Positions 1 through 7,787 of a stretch of 64,000 bases of DNA are shown piece after piece. Each line of letters starts with the position of its first letter. The first letter of the stretch is position 1. This DNA comes from an uncultured bacterium. Lineage in GTDB: Bacteria; Planctomycetota; UBA8742; UBA2392. A program made the position numbers and the translations under genes. Below the pieces are notes generated by a model. That model saw nothing but the letters and a program-made list of their open reading frames with translations. It did no database searches and had not been told where the DNA came from. The stretch is from NCBI GenBank assembly GCA_938014885.1, contig CALLQI010000017.1:1-64000 (forward strand), given 5' to 3'.

Positions 1-1
1 C

Positions 2-82
2 GTAAAGCGCCAAGCCCAGGAAATGTTCCGCGACTACCTGCTGAACCCACCCAAAAGAGACACGACAGGCCCACCCGAGTAG
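2..82 (+). CDS. 3' end of an unidentified CDS (partial)
   Basis: The second plus-strand frame is open from the window edge for 26 codons and stops at TAG (80-82). The visible tail contains an acidic/aromatic stretch (QEMFRDYLL) followed by a proline- and charge-rich end (NPPKRDTTGPPE), which looks like a normal disordered C-terminus. Repetitive non-coding DNA starts immediately after the stop, which fits a gene end here. Too little is present to name a family. Confidence 0.35.
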   Translation, partial: VKRQAQEMFRDYLLNPPKRDTTGPPE

Positions 83-87
83 CGCGG

Positions 88-129
88 GGTTGGAGGTTGG
101 AGTTTGGAGATTGGAGGTTGGGGGTTCGG
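88..129. repeat. Heptanucleotide tandem repeat, six units of GGTTGGA type
   Basis: Six consecutive 7-nt units are visible: GGTTGGA twice, GTTTGGA, GATTGGA, GGTTGGG and GGTTCGG. The array lies six bases downstream of a stop codon in non-coding DNA. The plus strand is purine/G-rich with regularly spaced GG pairs, so a two-layer G-quadruplex is conceivable. Confidence 0.7.
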
Positions 130-158
130 GAACAGCCCCGGCCGAAGCACCAAGAAGA

Positions 159-310
159 GCCCCGGCAGAAAGGCCGGGGACACGCGGCAAAGCCGCGTGA
201 AGCAGGCACCCAAACCCAAACACGCCACCCCGGGAAACCGGGGCGGCGGCTGTTGGCCATGCGTGGCACGCGCGTCTCGCGCGTGAGTGCCGGCGGCGTC
301 CCGCCGCCGG
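159..310. repeat. Cluster of five tight GC-rich hairpins
   Basis: Five inverted repeats follow one another between convergent genes. They are 160-166/173-179 (7 bp, loop 6), 181-188/192-199 (8 bp, loop 3), 228-233/238-243 (6 bp closing a GAAA tetraloop, extended by outer GCC/GGC), 267-274/278-285 (8 bp, loop 3) and 290-298/302-310 (9 bp, loop 3). The stems are perfect but unrelated in sequence. No U-run follows any of them, so they are not simple intrinsic terminators. They could end transcription of both flanking genes, stabilise mRNA 3' ends, or form a structured RNA. No ORF here is convincing. Confidence 0.6.
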
Positions 311-353
311 GGCGAAACTTCAAAAGCGTGCAGGCAAGATGACTGCAATGCGG

Positions 354-2009
354 TCAGCTTCCGTATTGCTTGCGCAGCAGCTTGCGGTCGATTTTGTCGC
401 GGTCGTTTCTTGGTAGCGGCTGGTCTGCGAACTGGATCTTGTGTGGAGCCTTGTAGCGGACCATGTGTTTCTTGCAGTGGGCGATCAGTTCTTGCTCGAG
501 CGTTGCTTTGGCTCCCTGTGCGTCCGTGTTCGTGACTACTATGGCGAGGGGTTTAATAAGCCCGGCCTCGTCGTTCTTGCCGATCACGCAGCACTCTTTG
601 ACTGCGGGGTGCTGCATCAGGCAGTTCTCTACCTCCAGCGGGCTTACGAAGATGCCCCCCACCTTCAGCAGGTCGTCGCCGCGGCCTTCGTAATACCAGT
701 AGCCTTGCGCGTCCTGACGGAACTTGTCGCCGCTGACAACCCAGCCGCCACGCAGATGTTCGCGGCTCTTGTCGTAGGCCGCGTGGTAGTGCGTGGCCAC
801 GCTGTCGCCCCTGATCCATAGCGTGCCGACGTCCCCCTGCTGCACGGGCTGGTCGTTGTCGTCAAGCAGCTTGGCGGTGTAGCCGGGCACGAGCTGGCCC
901 AGACTGCCGGGTTTGATGTCGCCGGGCCGATTGCTGATGTAGATGTGAAAACTCTCCGCGCTGCCGATGCCGTCGATGATCGGCACACCGAAGGTCTTGT
1001 CCCAGTGCGCGTGGAGTTCAGCGGGCAGGGCCTCACCGGCGCTCCACATGAAGCGCACTGTGGCGAGTGCGTCGCGCTGGATTGCGGGCGTCTGCAAGAA
1101 CTTGTTGATCAGCGTGGGCACACTCGTGAACACGGTGCACTTGTGCTTGCTGATCAGCCCGGCCAGCAGCTCAGGCGTCGGGTGTTCCTTGAACAGCACG
1201 GTGGTCGCGCCAACCGCAAACGGGAACATCAGGTTCGTGCCCGTGGCGTAGCCGAAGAACAGGCGCGGGCCGCTGATCGTGACGTCCTCTTCGCGCATGC
1301 CGATGAAGGCCTTGGCGTACACCTCCGTGTTGAACGGGAAGTGGTGGTGCATGTGCACCGCGCCTTTGCTTTGGCCGGTGCTGCCGCTGGTGAACAGCCA
1401 CACGCTGGGGTCGTCTTTGCGCGTGGGCCAGGGCTGGCTGGTTTTCTCGCAGGGCAGGTTCAGCCAGAAGTCGAAGCTCTGGTGGCTGTCGGGTTCGTAA
1501 CTCTTGCCGGGTGGCGCGTTGTCGTGGTCGAAGTAGATGGTGCGCGGCTGCTCAAGGCGCTGGCGGCCGGCGACGATCACGTTGTCGCAATGGTCGTTAA
1601 CATTGCAGTGGCGTGTCTTGCGCAGCGCCGCGTCGAAGTTGGCGAGGCTGGCTTCATCAACGAAGGCGAACTGCGGCTTCACGTAGTTGAGGTAGTACTC
1701 GTAGTCTTCGGCGGGCAGCAGCGGGTTGATCTGCGTAACGGTGGCCCCGGCCTTGATCGCGCCGAACCACGCGTACACAAACTCGGGCCGGTCCTGCATG
1801 CAGACCAGCACGCGTTGCTCAGGCAGCAGGCCGTCATCAACCAGCCGCCGCGCGACCTTCATGACGTTATCGGCGACTTCGCGATAGGTGATGCGCCGGT
1901 CTTCAAAGATGATGGCAACTTTGTCGCCCCGGCCGGCCTCAATGTTGCCGAACACGAAGTAGTCGGCCATGTTGAAGGCGTCGGGAAAAGATGGCGGCTG
2001 ATCGCTCAT
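354..2009 (-). CDS. Benzoate-CoA ligase family AMP-forming acyl-CoA ligase
   Basis: 551-residue ANL-superfamily adenylating enzyme, predicted to activate an aromatic or related carboxylate to its CoA thioester with ATP. The phosphate-binding motif TSGSTGQSKG is at about 207-216 and the C-terminal catalytic lysine region (RNDRDKIDRK) at about 534-543. The order of the N-terminal segments follows benzoate/4-hydroxybenzoate-CoA ligases more than acetyl-CoA synthetases. The start was placed at MSDQPP because an upstream in-frame ATG at 2030 directly abuts a 9-bp hairpin; that longer form would add seven residues. It is the last gene of a minus-strand run behind a hotdog thioesterase of 4-hydroxybenzoyl-CoA type. 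The pair suggests aromatic or aryl/acyl-CoA metabolism, but the true substrate cannot be read from sequence. Confidence 0.85.
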   Translation of the reverse strand: MSDQPPSFPDAFNMADYFVFGNIEAGRGDKVAIIFEDRRITYREVADNVMKVARRLVDDGLLPEQRVLVCMQDRPEFVYAWFGAIKAGATVTQINPLLPAEDYEYYLNYVKPQFAFVDEASLANFDAALRKTRHCNVNDHCDNVIVAGRQRLEQPRTIYFDHDNAPPGKSYEPDSHQSFDFWLNLPCEKTSQPWPTRKDDPSVWLFTSGSTGQSKGAVHMHHHFPFNTEVYAKAFIGMREEDVTISGPRLFFGYATGTNLMFPFAVGATTVLFKEHPTPELLAGLISKHKCTVFTSVPTLINKFLQTPAIQRDALATVRFMWSAGEALPAELHAHWDKTFGVPIIDGIGSAESFHIYISNRPGDIKPGSLGQLVPGYTAKLLDDNDQPVQQGDVGTLWIRGDSVATHYHAAYDKSREHLRGGWVVSGDKFRQDAQGYWYYEGRGDDLLKVGGIFVSPLEVENCLMQHPAVKECCVIGKNDEAGLIKPLAIVVTNTDAQGAKATLEQELIAHCKKHMVRYKAPHKIQFADQPLPRNDRDKIDRKLLRKQYGS

Positions 2010-2030
2010 TTCACGGCCCTGTTCGTGCAT

Positions 2031-2052
2031 GCCCCGAGCTTACGCTCGGGGC
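2031..2052 (-). promoter_or_regulatory. Perfect 9-bp hairpin between thioesterase and CoA ligase
   Basis: The arms 2031-2039 and 2044-2052 are perfect complements around a 4-nt loop. The hairpin lies in the short gap between the thioesterase stop and the ligase start. No T-run follows, so partial attenuation, mRNA processing or segmental stabilisation is more likely than full termination. Its role is inferred. Confidence 0.5.
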
Positions 2053-2059
2053 TCCCTGC

Positions 2060-2527
2060 CTATTGCGGCTTGATCGCCCGGTACAGGCCTGTGCGGTGGC
2101 TGTCGGGCACGAGCCACTTCTGGAATGCTTCGTGGTATTTGTGCGGCAGCGGCACGCCTTCGAAGCTGTCCATGTTGATGCAGACGGTTACCAGTTCGGC
2201 CTCAACGCAGCGGACCTTCTTGTTCTCGCGGCTGGTGTCGCCAGTGTAGAGCCAGGTGATGCTCTTGGTGCCGATCTTCTGGACACCCAGGCTGATCTCG
2301 ACGTGGTCGCCGAAACGTAGCGGCTTCAGGTAATCGACTTCCATGTGCACTGTGGGAAAGCCGATGCGTTCGACATCGAGCAGGTGGTTGTACGGCACGC
2401 CGAGGCCGCGCTCGAAGAAGTCTTCAAAGCAGCAATGGAAGTAGTGAAGGAAGCGCGGGTAGTACAGGATGCCCGCGTGGTCGACGTCGCTGAAGCGGAT
2501 CTTGTAGGTTGCTGAAAACAGGGCCAT
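2060..2527 (-). CDS. Hotdog-fold acyl-CoA thioesterase (4-hydroxybenzoyl-CoA thioesterase type)
   Basis: 155-residue single hotdog-domain protein predicted to hydrolyse an acyl-CoA or aryl-CoA thioester in the cytoplasm. The N-terminal strand-helix element RFSDVDHAGILYYPRF, near residues 10-25, carries the Asp expected at the active site of the 4HBT family. The central strand VDYLKPLRFGDHVEI is also typical. The start at 2527 is supported by GGAG upstream; an in-frame ATG at 2572 would add a non-homologous leader. It sits 30-50 bp before the benzoate-CoA-ligase-like gene on the same strand, so the two probably share a transcript and perhaps opposing activities on one CoA pool. The substrate is unknown. 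Confidence 0.85.
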   Translation of the reverse strand: MALFSATYKIRFSDVDHAGILYYPRFLHYFHCCFEDFFERGLGVPYNHLLDVERIGFPTVHMEVDYLKPLRFGDHVEISLGVQKIGTKSITWLYTGDTSRENKKVRCVEAELVTVCINMDSFEGVPLPHKYHEAFQKWLVPDSHRTGLYRAIKPQ

Positions 2528-2600
2528 GGGTTTCTCCGCGCGCGTTATCGCTGACAGCGGCCCCGGCTTCAACGGGGTTATCTGCCGGGTGCCTGGGCGC

Positions 2601-3389
2601 TCACTTGCCGGCCAAGTGGCGCACGTAGGCCGCGATGTCGGCGCGCTGCTGGTCGGTCAGCGTGGCTGCAAAGCTGGGCATGCCGGTGCCCGGGATGCCT
2701 TGCGTGATGGTCGCGTAAAGGCTGTCGTGCAGCGGGGCGTCGGCGCTGACGCGGTACCACTCGCCCTGCGCCAGTTTGACCGGCGCGCGGGTCAGCACGA
2801 AGTACTTCGCCGCCGGGCCATTGCCCTGGCCGGTTGCGCCGTGGCAGCCGGCGCAATGCTGCGCGTACAGGTCGGCCCCGGCCTTGCGATCGCCCACAGG
2901 TGCGGCCGCGACTTCGACGGGCCAGGGTTCACGCAACGGGCCGTCGTGCCTGAGAGCGAGCAGGAACTCGATCACCTTCTGGCCGCGCGGAGTGAGCGTG
3001 CCGGTCGCGACATCGGCGAACAACTGGTGCTGCGCGGGCATTTGCGACCCCGGCGTAACCGCCTGCGGGTCAGCGAAGTGCGCGACGTGCCAGTCGCGAT
3101 GGAACTTGTTGCCGATGCCCGAAAGGTCAGGCCCAACCGGCCTGCCGCCCGCGGCGTGCGGGCCGAAGTTGCGCGCAAGTTCGGACTCAAGCGCCCAGAC
3201 GCTATGGCACTGCCAGCAGCCGGCGTCAACGTAATGGCTTGCGAGTTCGGCCAGCTTGGCGTCGAAGGGTTGCGGCGTGTACTCGGGTGTCGGCTCGGCC
3301 GGTGCCGGCCACAGAATCACGAGCACGATCAGGGCGACGGGTCCCAGGGCCAGCGCGGCAACGAGCATGAACCAGAGCGGCGTCTTCAT
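2601..3389 (-). CDS. Membrane-anchored diheme cytochrome c (CcoO-like plus CcoP-like domains)
   Basis: 262 residues. An N-terminal hydrophobic segment (about 5-27) is probably an uncleaved anchor. Two CxxCH heme sites are visible: CWQCH at 58-62 and CAGCH at 179-183. Candidate axial methionines are M117 (GSQMP) and M237 (GTGMP). The first domain resembles the mono-heme CcoO/FixO subunit of cbb3 oxidase, with the GCWQCHS site, the VGPDLSGIG segment and RDWHVAHFADP. The second is a class I cytochrome c domain like those of CcoP. The family comparison is from memory of conserved segments. No ccoN or other oxidase subunit is nearby; the upstream gene is a TPR protein. It likely works as a periplasmic-face electron carrier or a divergent oxidase subunit. 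Confidence 0.8.
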   Translation of the reverse strand: MKTPLWFMLVAALALGPVALIVLVILWPAPAEPTPEYTPQPFDAKLAELASHYVDAGCWQCHSVWALESELARNFGPHAAGGRPVGPDLSGIGNKFHRDWHVAHFADPQAVTPGSQMPAQHQLFADVATGTLTPRGQKVIEFLLALRHDGPLREPWPVEVAAAPVGDRKAGADLYAQHCAGCHGATGQGNGPAAKYFVLTRAPVKLAQGEWYRVSADAPLHDSLYATITQGIPGTGMPSFAATLTDQQRADIAAYVRHLAGK

Positions 3390-3419
3390 GTAGCGTTTAT
3401 CGGTATCGGTCGCGTTGCG

Positions 3420-4643
3420 TCAACGAAGGGCCGCGTACTTTCTGGCGTCGCGGGCGGACTCACTTTCGGCGGGAGCCAGCGCCAGCACGATATCGTACTG
3501 CTCGCCGGCCAGTTTGCGTTCGCCGGAGATGTGCAGCGCCATGCCGTAGCACAGCCGCGCATTGATGTGCGCCGGGCAGCGCTTGAGCCAGCGTGCGAAA
3601 AGAGGTGCCGCGTTCTTGGCGCCGGCTTCCTGCGTGGCCTCGAGCTTGTTGTTGGCCCGCACTTCAGGTCGCGCGTAGTTCAGCCACGACTGCGCGGCTC
3701 GGCTGAGCGGGCGCGAGGCCACGGGGTCGTACTTGAGGGCGCGGGTGTATTCCTCGGCGGCTTCCTTCCACTTCTTGGCTTGTTCGTGCTGCTCAGCCAG
3801 AGTCAGCAAGGTGTCGCAGGCAAGCTTGTCCTGCGCGACTCGCTTGCGCAGGTTCGTGATGTCGGTGGTTGCAGAGGCCGCGAACTTGGTTTTGCCGAAG
3901 TTGCGGTCGAATCGATCGAGCTCGTACTTGATCTCGTCCAATGTCAGGGTGCGTTTGTCGCGGTCATCCAGCTCGGCGCGGATGCGCGCCAGATCAGCCT
4001 GTGCGGCTGTCTCCAGCTCAATTTCGTGCTGATTGGCGGCACCGGAGGCAATCAGGCAATTGCGGAACTTGCGGCCTTCGGCGTCCCAACGCGAAGCCAG
4101 CTTTGCCGATTCCTCGAAGTCCCAAGCCTCGCGAAAGCGCACCAGCTCAGTGATCGCATTGCGGAGTTCACCGTTAGTGGTCCACAATTGCGCCAGCGCC
4201 TCGTTGGCTTGGGCTATGGCACTCTGCGCGTAAAGCCAGAACACGAGGCCCACGCGCCCGGTGGCGTCATCGTCGCGGCGCAGCGGCCACAGGTCGGCAA
4301 TCTGGCGTGGACTGAGACTTGTCCAGTCGAGTGTGAGGGCTGTGGGCGCAGGCACTTCGATCGGCGCGGATTCCGCCGTGTACTGGCCGGTGAACCACAG
4401 TTCGTGCGCGACCAACGCGCTGGCGTCGGCACCGATGATGCGGCAACGTGTGCCGCCGGCGGGGAGGGTCAGCACGGCCTCAACGGGGCGGCCGGCGGTG
4501 CACTCCGCGATGACGTGGCCCTGGAAACCTTCGTACCACGCGGCCGCAGCCTGAACATCGGACTTGCCGGGATAGAATTGCTCAAGCAGCGACTGTGCCG
4601 CAAGGGCCGGTGCAAGCAGTAGAAGTAGTGCAATCGCGCGCAT
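3420..4643 (-). CDS. Secreted TPR-like protein, member 1 of a three-gene family
   Basis: 407 residues starting with a signal peptide (MRAIALLLLLAPALAAQS). The mature N-terminus has the family signature (PGKSDVQAAAAWYEGFQGHV) also seen in altered form in the next two upstream genes. The rest is helical, with a TPR-like block near the C-terminus (segments around EYTRALKYDP and AGEQYDIVLALAP). No catalytic motif is visible. The start at 4643 was preferred over 4679 because it begins the signal peptide. It probably acts as an extracytoplasmic scaffold or binding protein. The function is not recognised, and the family may be lineage-specific. Confidence 0.7.
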   Translation of the reverse strand: MRAIALLLLLAPALAAQSLLEQFYPGKSDVQAAAAWYEGFQGHVIAECTAGRPVEAVLTLPAGGTRCRIIGADASALVAHELWFTGQYTAESAPIEVPAPTALTLDWTSLSPRQIADLWPLRRDDDATGRVGLVFWLYAQSAIAQANEALAQLWTTNGELRNAITELVRFREAWDFEESAKLASRWDAEGRKFRNCLIASGAANQHEIELETAAQADLARIRAELDDRDKRTLTLDEIKYELDRFDRNFGKTKFAASATTDITNLRKRVAQDKLACDTLLTLAEQHEQAKKWKEAAEEYTRALKYDPVASRPLSRAAQSWLNYARPEVRANNKLEATQEAGAKNAAPLFARWLKRCPAHINARLCYGMALHISGERKLAGEQYDIVLALAPAESESARDARKYAALR

Positions 4644-4714
4644 GCCCCAATGATACGGTTGAGTCGGGCGCGCCACCACGCGTCATGTCCGGAATGCGGA
4701 GTGCTTAAAGGAAA

Positions 4715-4738
4715 GGGGGCGGCACAGCGGCCGCCCCC
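4715..4738 (-). terminator. Intrinsic terminator of the second TPR gene
   Basis: The arms 4715-4723 and 4730-4738 form a 9-bp all-GC stem with a 6-nt loop. Read on the minus strand, the stem is followed by TTTCCTTTAA. It lies 17 bp downstream of the stop of the second TPR gene, so the three TPR paralogues are probably not one long transcript. Confidence 0.8.
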
Positions 4739-4755
4739 ACACTGCCTGGATGACT

Positions 4756-6129
4756 CTACTTGCCGCCGCTTTGGGCGCGGTTGCGGTCTTTGTCTTCCAT
4801 GTTGCGGATCAGGGCCTTGGCCGTGGGGCCGTTGCCCTTGGTGCCTTCGAGCTCGATGACCTTGTCGTAGTAAACGCGGGCGTCTTTGCTGTTCTCGAGC
4901 GCCTGGTAGCAGCGACCGAGCGCCAGCAGGATACCCGTGTTGCTGGGGTATGCTTCGAGAATGATCTTGTAGTGCGGGATGGCCGCTTTGATGCCGTCGG
5001 CGCGGTCGCAACTGTTGCCGTGCGGCGCCGGGTTGCCCCAGATGTACCAGGCGTTGGCGACTTCGCTGCGCAGGTTCAGGTCCATGGGGTCGATCTTCAG
5101 GATCTCCTCCATGTACTCGGCCTTCTTCTTTAAGTCGTTGGGCTGGCCGCTGGCCGCCATCTCGTTGGCCTTGGTCTTGTTGTCCTTGATGGCGGTCAAG
5201 TCGTCCTTGATCGAGTCGGTGATTGCAGTCAGTTCATCGTTGCGCTTGGCGTCGTCCTTGAGCAGGTCTTCGTATGCGATCTTGAACTGGCGGATCTCCC
5301 AGTCGATCAGCACCAGCTGCTTGGTCGGCGAAACGCGGCGCGGCGGGCGGCCTTTGTAATCGCCGCGCGCGGTGATCAGGCCCTTGTACGAAGTTTCGAA
5401 GTCCTTCTTGCGGTTGGCTTCACGCTTGGTGCGTTCGTCTGGGGTCAGCAGCATCAGGCGTTCGCGCTGGTACTCGACGTCCCAATACTTCCACGGCACA
5501 AGCCCTTCTGCCGGGAGTACCCATTTCTCTTTCTCGCAGATGTAGGCCTCAATCAGCGGCTTGGTGTCCGTCGCCAGCTTGTGGGCCACGGTGAGCACGC
5601 GGTTGGCCAAGTCGTTCTCTTTCTGCGTGTACAGCCACGCTGCAAAGCCGACCAGGTCGTTCACGTCGGTGTTGCCTTCGACGGGATAGGTCTCAAGGAT
5701 GTACTTGGCCGGCCAGCCACGCCACTCGACCCACGCCGACTTGCCCGACGCCTTGAACACCGGCAGGCCGTTGCCGTCGGTGCCGTCGCGTACGAGTTCA
5801 TAGGCGCTGAACTGCTTTTCGTTGGCGTCGCGGATCTCGAACTTGTTGGGGCCCTTGGAAGCCTTCAGCTTGTCGCCCGCGAATTCATACAGCAGGTGCG
5901 TCTTGGGAAAGTTGTTCTTGCTGGTCAGTGAGGCCACCCACTTGGGCAGGCCCTTGTACCAGTCGCCGGAAACCTTGGCTTCCTTGGCACCCTTGTGGGT
6001 CTTGGCAAACAGCGCGTCGCCCGCAGCTTGGGCGTGCAATTCTGTGCCCAGCAGCCCGGCAAGCGCGAATGAGGCCGCAATGCCAACCATGGCATGGCGC
6101 AGGGACAGCAGGTTACGTGATATCAGCAT
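4756..6129 (-). CDS. Secreted TPR-like protein, member 2 of a three-gene family
   Basis: 457 residues. The signal peptide lies within the first about 33 residues (hydrophobic run MVGIAASFALAGLLG, then LHAQA). The start at 6129 follows a strong GGAGGAG ribosome-binding site, so the longer frame to 6207 is rejected. The N-terminus of the mature protein (SGDWYKGLPKWVASL) matches the signature of its two neighbours. The middle is highly charged, and the C-terminal third has TPR-like helices (AIPHYKIILEAYPSNTGILL, ALGRCYQAL) ending in a lysine/arginine-rich tail. No enzyme motif is seen. A terminator follows the gene. Likely a periplasmic or surface scaffold; function unknown. Confidence 0.7.
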   Translation of the reverse strand: MLISRNLLSLRHAMVGIAASFALAGLLGTELHAQAAGDALFAKTHKGAKEAKVSGDWYKGLPKWVASLTSKNNFPKTHLLYEFAGDKLKASKGPNKFEIRDANEKQFSAYELVRDGTDGNGLPVFKASGKSAWVEWRGWPAKYILETYPVEGNTDVNDLVGFAAWLYTQKENDLANRVLTVAHKLATDTKPLIEAYICEKEKWVLPAEGLVPWKYWDVEYQRERLMLLTPDERTKREANRKKDFETSYKGLITARGDYKGRPPRRVSPTKQLVLIDWEIRQFKIAYEDLLKDDAKRNDELTAITDSIKDDLTAIKDNKTKANEMAASGQPNDLKKKAEYMEEILKIDPMDLNLRSEVANAWYIWGNPAPHGNSCDRADGIKAAIPHYKIILEAYPSNTGILLALGRCYQALENSKDARVYYDKVIELEGTKGNGPTAKALIRNMEDKDRNRAQSGGK

Positions 6130-6234
6130 CTCGACTCCTCCGAATTCAGCCCAAGGGGCCTGTGGCCAGCCCAAGGGTACCAAACCTGCCCGGGCGTTGA
6201 ACCGCAAAGCCCGGTGTTTCCTACGCGGTGTGGC

Positions 6235-7503
6235 CTACTTCAACAGCTTCAACTGGCGCTCCGCGAACTCGCGGTTTGACTTCTCGTTGTCGGCAAGGTC
6301 CGTGCGGTTGTCGGTGCGGCGGATGACTTCTTCGAAGTGTTCCTTGGCGCGCTTGCTTTCGCCGCCGGCCATCAGGGTCAGGCCTGCGTGATTGTGAAAG
6401 CCCAGTGCGGCCGGGAAAATCGCCAGCACTTCTTCATACAGGTTTCCGGCGCGCAGGGCGGCTTTCGGGTTCACGGCCTTCTTGCCGCCGTCGGTGATCT
6501 CGGCGGCCTTGGCCCAGGCTTCGGCGGCTTTGGTGATCAGGTCCGGGTTCAGCGGGTCGATGCGCAGCAGGTTGTCCCAGGCTTGGGCGCACTCGCCCAG
6601 TTTGTTCTCGATGCCCAGACGATCGGCCTTGAAGCCTTCGTTCTCGACGAACTCAAGGTCGGCCTTGATCACTTCGATCAGCTTCTCGACCTTCTCCATG
6701 TTCTTCTTGTTGGCCACGTAGGGCGTTCCGGCATAGGCCTTGCCGAAGCGCTCGCAGCGGCTGACCAGGATTTCAAGCCGCAGCGTCGGCGGCTTCTTGC
6801 GCGCCCCCGGTTTGCTTTTGATGTCGCCACCCTGTTGGGTTTCAAGTTCCTTGAAGGCGTCCTTGGCCTCTTTTTCCAGCAGCTTCAACCGCTCATCGAC
6901 CTGGGACTTGGGCAGCAGGCGAAACACATCGACCTGAGTGGCGAGGTCGTGCGCCGCAAAATCTACAAGCGGCGCAGTCCACGAGTTGCGCGCGCACAGC
7001 CAGGCTTCGACATCGCCGCGCAGGTCAGGCTTCACAGCGGCCAGCCCCGCCAGCAGCTGGTTGGCCGCATCGAGATCACCCTTGGAGGCGACCCAAACGG
7101 CGGCCGTCACGATGTCTGCGGGCAGCCGGTACTTGGGTTCGTACAGCAGGGCCAGTTGCGTCGGCGCGATATCGAGGTGCTTGTAGGTGTAGGTCTTGCC
7201 GTAGGGCTTCATGGCGTACAGGCTGGTCTCTTTGAACCAGGCGTATTGCACCAGCTCTTGCCATGTGCCGGTGTCATCCTTCAGCGAAACCAGTTCAAGC
7301 TGCACGGTGGCCTTGCCCTGCGCCACGGCAATGCGCGGCTTGACGGGTTCCTTGAGGCGTTTATCGAGGAAACCGCCGATGCCGGCCTCAAAGTCAGTGG
7401 CCAGTTGGGCCTCGGATTTCCCGGGGCAGGTCTTCTCGATCAGATTGGCCTGAAGCTGCGCGGCAAGCAACGCCAGCGCAAGCAGGGCGACGGTCCGGGT
7501 CAT
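6235..7503 (-). CDS. Secreted TPR-like protein, member 3 of a three-gene family
   Basis: 422 residues with a signal peptide (MTRTVALLALALLAAQLQA). The family signature follows at once (CPGKSEAQLATDFEAGIGGF) and is closest to that of member 1. The C-terminal part contains TPR-like repeats (NLYEEVLAIFPAALGFHNHA, RAKEHFEEVI). The start at 7503 has GGAAGAGGAG upstream. Members 1 to 3 lie head to tail on one strand at similar length, which indicates tandem duplication and divergence. No catalytic residues are evident. Confidence 0.7.
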   Translation of the reverse strand: MTRTVALLALALLAAQLQANLIEKTCPGKSEAQLATDFEAGIGGFLDKRLKEPVKPRIAVAQGKATVQLELVSLKDDTGTWQELVQYAWFKETSLYAMKPYGKTYTYKHLDIAPTQLALLYEPKYRLPADIVTAAVWVASKGDLDAANQLLAGLAAVKPDLRGDVEAWLCARNSWTAPLVDFAAHDLATQVDVFRLLPKSQVDERLKLLEKEAKDAFKELETQQGGDIKSKPGARKKPPTLRLEILVSRCERFGKAYAGTPYVANKKNMEKVEKLIEVIKADLEFVENEGFKADRLGIENKLGECAQAWDNLLRIDPLNPDLITKAAEAWAKAAEITDGGKKAVNPKAALRAGNLYEEVLAIFPAALGFHNHAGLTLMAGGESKRAKEHFEEVIRRTDNRTDLADNEKSNREFAERQLKLLK

Positions 7504-7787
7504 GGCGGCTCCTCTTCCGCATAACACCAGCAAAGACACCAGCCTACCGGCCCACAGTGAAGTGGTCCGTGATGCACCTACCTTACTACGTTCCAACAGT
7601 CACGCCACGTAAAGCCATCCCCAATACAATGCCAACGGCAGGCACCACAGGGCCACAAACCGTCCCGCAGCTGCCACCCAGCGCGCGGCAACGGAATCGT
7701 ATCCGACGAGCAGGCTTCCCGCGGTGCAAAACATCTGGCAGGTCGGGGCCGCCAACCGGAGTTCGCGGCCCAATGTGGTTGCACAGA

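Noticed and set aside
945..4622. Long plus-strand open frames opposite the CoA ligase and the cytochrome/TPR genes (945-2249 and 2526-4622)
   Set aside because: They are antisense shadows of confidently identified minus-strand genes. High third-position GC keeps the opposite strand open, and the translations have no recognisable domains.
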